Origin: Streptomyces spororaveus
GTDB lineage: Bacteria; Actinomycetota; Actinomycetes; Streptomycetales; Streptomycetaceae
NCBI RefSeq assembly: GCF_016755875.1
Contig: NZ_BNED01000005.1
Coordinates: 7,639,501-7,703,500, forward strand
DNA length: 64,000 bases
Direction of reading: 5' to 3'
This document shows positions 60,488 through 64,000 of this stretch, one piece after another; positions within the stretch are counted from its first letter, which is position 1; every line of letters starts with the position of its first letter. The translations under genes and the position numbers were made by a program. The notes beneath the pieces are model-generated. The model saw nothing but the letters and a program-made list of their open reading frames with translations. It made no database searches and was not told where the DNA came from.

Positions 60488-60514
60488 TGTCGATCCGGGC
60501 GTCTCCCGTTCGAC
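60488..60514 (+). promoter_or_regulatory. ECF42-like promoter
   Basis: TGTCGA at 60488-60493 and CGAC at 60511-60514, 17 bp apart, upstream of the YCII gene. From memory, ECF42 sigma factors recognise a TGTCGA -35 with CGA/TC at -10. The match suggests the sigma factor two genes on drives its own operon. Confidence 0.6.
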
Positions 60515-60570
60515 GCAGGGGTGAGAGGCGGGGACAGCCCCCGCCCTCCCGACCCGACCGAGGAGTCACC

Positions 60571-60927
60571 ATGCCGCGCTTCCTGACGATGATCCGCATC
60601 GACGAGCAGGACCTGCCCAGCGACGAGTTCCCGCCCGAGTTCGAGCAGCGCATGGGCGCGCTGCTGGAGGAGATCACCAAGGCCGGGGTCATGCTCGACA
60701 CCGCCGGGCTGCTCCCCACCTCCGAAGGGACCCGCCTCAGCTGGTCCGGCGGGAAGATCAGCTACACCGACGGCCCCTTCACCGAGACCAAGGAGGTCGT
60801 GGGCGGCTACTCCCTCACCCAGTGCAAGGACAAGGCCGAGGCCATCGAGTGGACCCGGCGGTTCCTTGAGATCCACCCGGTGGAGTGGAAGGTGAGCGCC
60901 GAGGTCCGCGAGATCCAGGAGATGTGA
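60571..60927 (+). CDS. YCII-related (DGPF domain) protein
   Basis: A 118-residue protein; AGGAG lies before ATG 60571. It shows the family mark SYTDGPFTETKEVVGGYSL and starts MPRFLTMIRIDEQDLP. Such proteins are the usual genomic partners and targets of ECF42 sigma factors, and the sigma gene follows 59 bp later. The reaction is unknown; the fold resembles the YCII/ferredoxin-like alpha-beta barrel. Confidence 0.9.
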   Translation: MPRFLTMIRIDEQDLPSDEFPPEFEQRMGALLEEITKAGVMLDTAGLLPTSEGTRLSWSGGKISYTDGPFTETKEVVGGYSLTQCKDKAEAIEWTRRFLEIHPVEWKVSAEVREIQEM

Positions 60928-60986
60928 TCCCGGCCCGCCCGCGCCGCGTTTGCCCTGCCTCGTCACGGCTGCTCTGATGGGTGGCC

Positions 60987-62216
60987 GTGACGGCAGTGAG
61001 TGCGGCCCAGGCGGTCGAAGCGGTGTTCAGGATCGAGTCCGCGCGGATCATCGCCTGTGCCGCCCGCGTCGTGCGGGACGTCGGCATCGCCGAGGAGATC
61101 GCCCAGGACGCCCTCGTCGCGGCGCTGGAGCAGTGGCCGCAGGAAGGGGTCCCGGCCCGGCCGGGCGCCTGGCTCATGACCACCGCCAGGCACCGCGCGA
61201 TCGATCTCGTCCGCCGCAAGGAGACCTACGCGCGCAAGCTCGCGGAGGTCGGCCGGAGCTTGGAGGACGTGCCACCGCCCGCCGAGCCGGCCGACCCCGA
61301 GGACATCGACGACGACCTGCTGCGCCTGATCTTCACCTCCTGCCACCCCGTCCTCGCCACCGAGGCCCGCATCGCGCTCACCCTGCGCCTGATGGGAGGG
61401 CTGACCACCCAGGAGATCGCCCGCGCCTTCCTCACCTCCGAGGCCACCGTCGCCCAGCGCATCGTCCGGGCGAAGCGGTCCCTGGCGAAGGCGGGGGTCC
61501 CCTTCGAGGTCCCGTACGGCGCCGACCGCGACGCACGGCTCGCCTCGGTCCTGGAGGTGATCTACCTCGTCTTCAACGAGGGGTACTCGGCCACCGCCGG
61601 GGACGACCTCGTCCGCCCCGCCCTGTGCGAGGACGCCCTGCGCCTGGCCCGCGTCCTGGCCGCCCTGGTGCCCGGGGAGCCCGAGGCGCACGGCCTGGCC
61701 GCGCTGCTGGAGTTCCAGGCCTCCCGGATCGCCACCCGCACCGGCCCCGACGGGGAACCGGTGCTGCTCGCCGACCAGAACCGGTCCCGGTGGAACCGCA
61801 TGCTCATCCACCGGGGCGCCCGGGAGCTGGGCCGGGCGGGGAACGGCCCGTACTCCGTCCAGGCCGCGATCGCCGGCTGCCACGCGGCGGCGGTCCGGTA
61901 CGAGGACACGGACTGGCCGAGGATCGCCGCGCTCTACGGGCGCCTCGTCCGGCTGGTCCCGTCGCCGGTGGTCGAGCTCAACCGGGCGGTGGCCGTCTCG
62001 ATGGCCGAGGGCCCGGAAGCGGCCCTGCCGCTGGTCGACGCCCTGGCCGCGGAACCGGCCCTGCGCGCCTACCACTTGCTGCCGAGCGTACGGGGAGACC
62101 TGCTGGAGCGGCTGGGCCGGACCGAGGAGGCCCGCGCGGAGTTCGAACGGGCGGCCTCCCTCACGCGCAACGCGCGGGAACGCACCCTGCTGCTGGGACG
62201 CGCGGCCCGCCTCTGA
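60987..62216 (+). CDS. ECF42-type RNA polymerase sigma factor
   Basis: A 409-residue sigma factor starting GTG 60987 (VTAVSAAQ); GTG 60981 is also possible. Region 2 spans ~12-85 (VVRDVGIAEEIAQDALVAAL), region 4 ~105-165 (LTTQEIARAFLTSEATVAQR), and a long C-terminal extension with TPR-like repeats (DUF6596) fills the rest, replacing an anti-sigma factor. Region-2 DNA-contact RHRAIDLVRRKETY is intact. It should transcribe the YCII gene and itself from the TGTCGA promoter. ECF42 proteins have been linked to antibiotic or stress responses. Confidence 0.93.
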   Translation: MTAVSAAQAVEAVFRIESARIIACAARVVRDVGIAEEIAQDALVAALEQWPQEGVPARPGAWLMTTARHRAIDLVRRKETYARKLAEVGRSLEDVPPPAEPADPEDIDDDLLRLIFTSCHPVLATEARIALTLRLMGGLTTQEIARAFLTSEATVAQRIVRAKRSLAKAGVPFEVPYGADRDARLASVLEVIYLVFNEGYSATAGDDLVRPALCEDALRLARVLAALVPGEPEAHGLAALLEFQASRIATRTGPDGEPVLLADQNRSRWNRMLIHRGARELGRAGNGPYSVQAAIAGCHAAAVRYEDTDWPRIAALYGRLVRLVPSPVVELNRAVAVSMAEGPEAALPLVDALAAEPALRAYHLLPSVRGDLLERLGRTEEARAEFERAASLTRNARERTLLLGRAARL

Positions 62217-62342
62217 GAGGCGCGACGGTCCGAGGACGGCCACGGATCCGCCCCCCTCGCCGACCCGCGTCCTGGCCCGGATCCTCCTCGGCCTCCCGAC
62301 CCGCGCGGGCCCGCTCGTCCTCCTCGGCCACCGGGCTGTGGC

Positions 62343-63821
62343 TCAGCCGAGGCGGGCGAAGCCGGCGACGTCCAGCGGGGTCCCTACGGGCCGCCGCGGC
62401 GCGGTCAGCGCGACGGGCCTGCGGAATCCGCCGGACCGGGTGATCTCCTGCACGGTGAGGCGCAGTGCCTCCTGGAAGTCGCCCATGGTCCGGCGGGCCG
62501 CCGGGGTGTCGACGTAGAGGGAGTTCATGTGCAGCCCCTCCGTGTCCCGCTGGAACCACGAACAGGCCCCGTTGGCGCGCGCCGACCACACGTGGGTGGT
62601 GGGCCGCCACTCGTCGTGGCGCTCGGCTCCGGGGCACTTGCGCATGTCGATGTACGAGAAGAAGTTCACCGGATACGGCCAGGAACGGGCCGCGAACTCC
62701 TCGGGTGCCAGCAACTCCCAGGCCCGCACGAACGGCACGTCGAGATGGCTCATCATCTCGCTGAAGCCGGCCCGGACGGAGGACATGACCTGGGCGAAGT
62801 CCCGGCCGGGCGAGGCGTCGAACTCGATGGGCAGGGTGTTGACGAACCAGCCCACCGAATGCGCCCAGGTCTCCCGGCCACGCTCGCTGACCGGCATCAG
62901 GCCGCGGTAGACGCCCGGGCCGCCGGCCTCGCGCAGACAGACCGCGACCGAGGCGAGCACCCCCATGAACGGCTTGCCGTCGGCCGCCAGACACGTCTTC
63001 TCGAACACCTCGGCCTCGGCGGCGTCCAGGAGGGTGGAGGCCTCGTTGACGATCGGGTACATCCGGCCCGGCTCGACCCCCAGGTCGAGGGGGAAGCGCG
63101 GGAAGAACTCACCGGCCTGCCCCATGAACGCCTTCCAGTAGTGCAGGCGTTCGTCGCGGGCGTCGATGGACAGGTAGCGGCGGCGCTGTTCCTCGGCGAA
63201 GTCGAGGTAGCTGGGGGCGGGCGGCAGTTCGACGTCCTCGCCGCGGCACAGGGCCTCGTAGCCCATCGACACCTCGCGGGCCACGATCGGCATCGACATG
63301 CCGTCGCAGACGATGTGGTCGAAGGCGAGGTAGACCGTCGCGGAGTCCTCGCGCACCACCGCACCCATGACGAACAGCGGCCAGGAGAGGGTGTCGATGC
63401 TCCGCTTGAACCGCTCGACGAGGAATCCGCGCAGCAGGTCGGAGGTCTCGAACGCGCCCACCTGCCGGGGCTCGAGGGACAGTCCGGCGGGGTCGAACGG
63501 CTCACAGGCCACCTCGCCCGCCAGACGGCGGAACGCGCACCGCAGGACCTCGTGCCGCTGCACGAAGGAGAGCAGGGACTGCGCCAGGGCCTGCTCGTCC
63601 AGCGGACCGGCCACCTCGAAGGTCACCGCGACCCAGGACGCGACCGGGTCGTCGGCGGCCCTGCTCTCCTCGGCGACGGTGAAGTGCTTGTCCTGGTTGA
63701 ACGATGCCTTCCTGCCCACCGGGTCACCCGTGTCGGCGGCCTCCGCCGCCGTGGACCCGAGCCGCCACTCCACCACACGGCCGGGTGCCATGTGGTGCAT
63801 CTCCAGAGGAAACTGCCGCAT
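62343..63821 (-). CDS. Stand-alone condensation-domain protein
   Basis: A 492-residue protein of the NRPS condensation/PapA acyltransferase superfamily. Start MRQFPLEMHH at ATG 63821. The catalytic motif is DHIVCDG, where the second His of HHxxxDG is kept and the first is Asp. Other marks: LPPAPSYLDFAEEQ, VSERGRETWAHSVGWFVNTL and VPFVRAWELL. It could join an acyl group to an amine or alcohol. No NRPS module is next to it within the window, but a partial gene lies upstream. Its ordinary partner is unknown. Confidence 0.86.
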   Translation of the reverse strand: MRQFPLEMHHMAPGRVVEWRLGSTAAEAADTGDPVGRKASFNQDKHFTVAEESRAADDPVASWVAVTFEVAGPLDEQALAQSLLSFVQRHEVLRCAFRRLAGEVACEPFDPAGLSLEPRQVGAFETSDLLRGFLVERFKRSIDTLSWPLFVMGAVVREDSATVYLAFDHIVCDGMSMPIVAREVSMGYEALCRGEDVELPPAPSYLDFAEEQRRRYLSIDARDERLHYWKAFMGQAGEFFPRFPLDLGVEPGRMYPIVNEASTLLDAAEAEVFEKTCLAADGKPFMGVLASVAVCLREAGGPGVYRGLMPVSERGRETWAHSVGWFVNTLPIEFDASPGRDFAQVMSSVRAGFSEMMSHLDVPFVRAWELLAPEEFAARSWPYPVNFFSYIDMRKCPGAERHDEWRPTTHVWSARANGACSWFQRDTEGLHMNSLYVDTPAARRTMGDFQEALRLTVQEITRSGGFRRPVALTAPRRPVGTPLDVAGFARLG

Positions 63822-63954
63822 TCCGTCATCCCTTCGCCCCCGAGTCAACCCCCAGGCCCTAACGACCTCCGGCCCGGGGAGGTGACGAATTCGCTCGGGC
63901 CGGGCCGGGGTGGGGGTGTCGGCGGGCGTTCACGGGGAGTTCAGGCGGACGGCG

Positions 63955-64000
63955 TCAGAGGCACGGCCCCTGTTCGGTGTGCAGGGCCGAAGCGATCGTC
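63955..64000 (-). CDS. 3' end of an unidentified gene (window edge)
   Basis: On the minus strand one frame ends TIASALHTEQGPCL and stops with TGA at 63955-63957. Codon third positions are nearly all G or C. Only 14 codons are visible, so the call is tentative. If real, it would be upstream of, and on the same strand as, the condensation-domain gene. Confidence 0.3.
   Translation of the reverse strand, partial: TIASALHTEQGPCL

Noticed and set aside
1..64000. tRNA, rRNA, integrase, transposase or prophage genes
   Set aside because: Reading both strands gave no cloverleaf with CCA-type ends, no rRNA stretch and no recombinase motifs.

Overview
The window reads as chromosomal DNA from a Streptomyces species. 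G+C is very high, third codon positions are almost always G or C, GTG and TTG starts are common, TTA codons are rare, and several gene types are Streptomyces hallmarks (an SSI-type protease inhibitor, a 'HGxxPAAW'-like membrane protein, an ECF42 sigma factor with its YCII/DGPF partner). I see no rRNA or tRNA gene, insertion sequence, prophage or CRISPR array.

Layout. 1-14.4 kb: the 3' part of a CDP-glycerol glycerophosphotransferase, then single-gene housekeeping and accessory units (VOC protein, Sir2 deacylase, secreted protein, ATP-grasp/GNAT pair, protease inhibitor, TetR/MFS pair, cNMP-binding protein, secreted GH5 enzyme, MFS/XRE-cupin pair). Three of these genes (inhibitor, first exporter, GH5) carry an in-frame TTA codon, so they may depend on the bldA tRNA. 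14.6-17.3 kb: a large secreted multidomain protein. 17.4-24.9 kb: a five-gene operon in which every junction overlaps by 4 nt. It encodes an adenylate-forming enzyme, an MFS transporter, a GNAT, a LuxE-like acyl-protein synthetase and a LuxC-like acyl reductase fused to a second adenylate-forming domain, with no luciferase. This is my best candidate for an undescribed small-molecule pathway. 24.9-26.0 kb: a relatively A/T-rich regulatory stretch with palindromes, short tandem repeats and a 50-codon gene.

26.0-33.7 kb: regulator-target pairs (WYL/DUF3224, MerR), an MFS exporter, a proline-rich lipoprotein, a peptidoglycan-binding membrane protein and an SDR. 33.8-40.8 kb: an RNA-repair island. 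It holds an Rnl5-type RNA ligase, then (after an oxidoreductase) a two-gene operon of RNA ligase-kinase plus a giant DUF504/EEP/2H/nucleotidyltransferase protein. Between them these supply sealing, 5'-kinase, end-processing and 3'-nucleotide-addition activities. A duplicated SUKH-like protein and a second proline-rich lipoprotein lie just upstream. 43-55.4 kb: mostly ordinary genes (membrane acyltransferase, NUDIX, SRPBCC, SDR, HhH protein, methyltransferase, DEAD helicase, MarR, cold-shock protein, TetR/DUF1304, a thioredoxin-like gene with an apparent frameshift).

55.4-60.2 kb: a minus-strand operon of a small Cys-containing protein, a multi-TM protein and a 1,221-residue TPR-CHAT protease-like protein, which resembles a conflict or signalling system. 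60.5-62.2 kb: a YCII protein with its ECF42 sigma factor. 62.3-63.8 kb: a stand-alone condensation-domain protein, followed by the probable 3' end of another gene at the window edge.

All calls come from reading the sequence and recalling family motifs. No database search was run.
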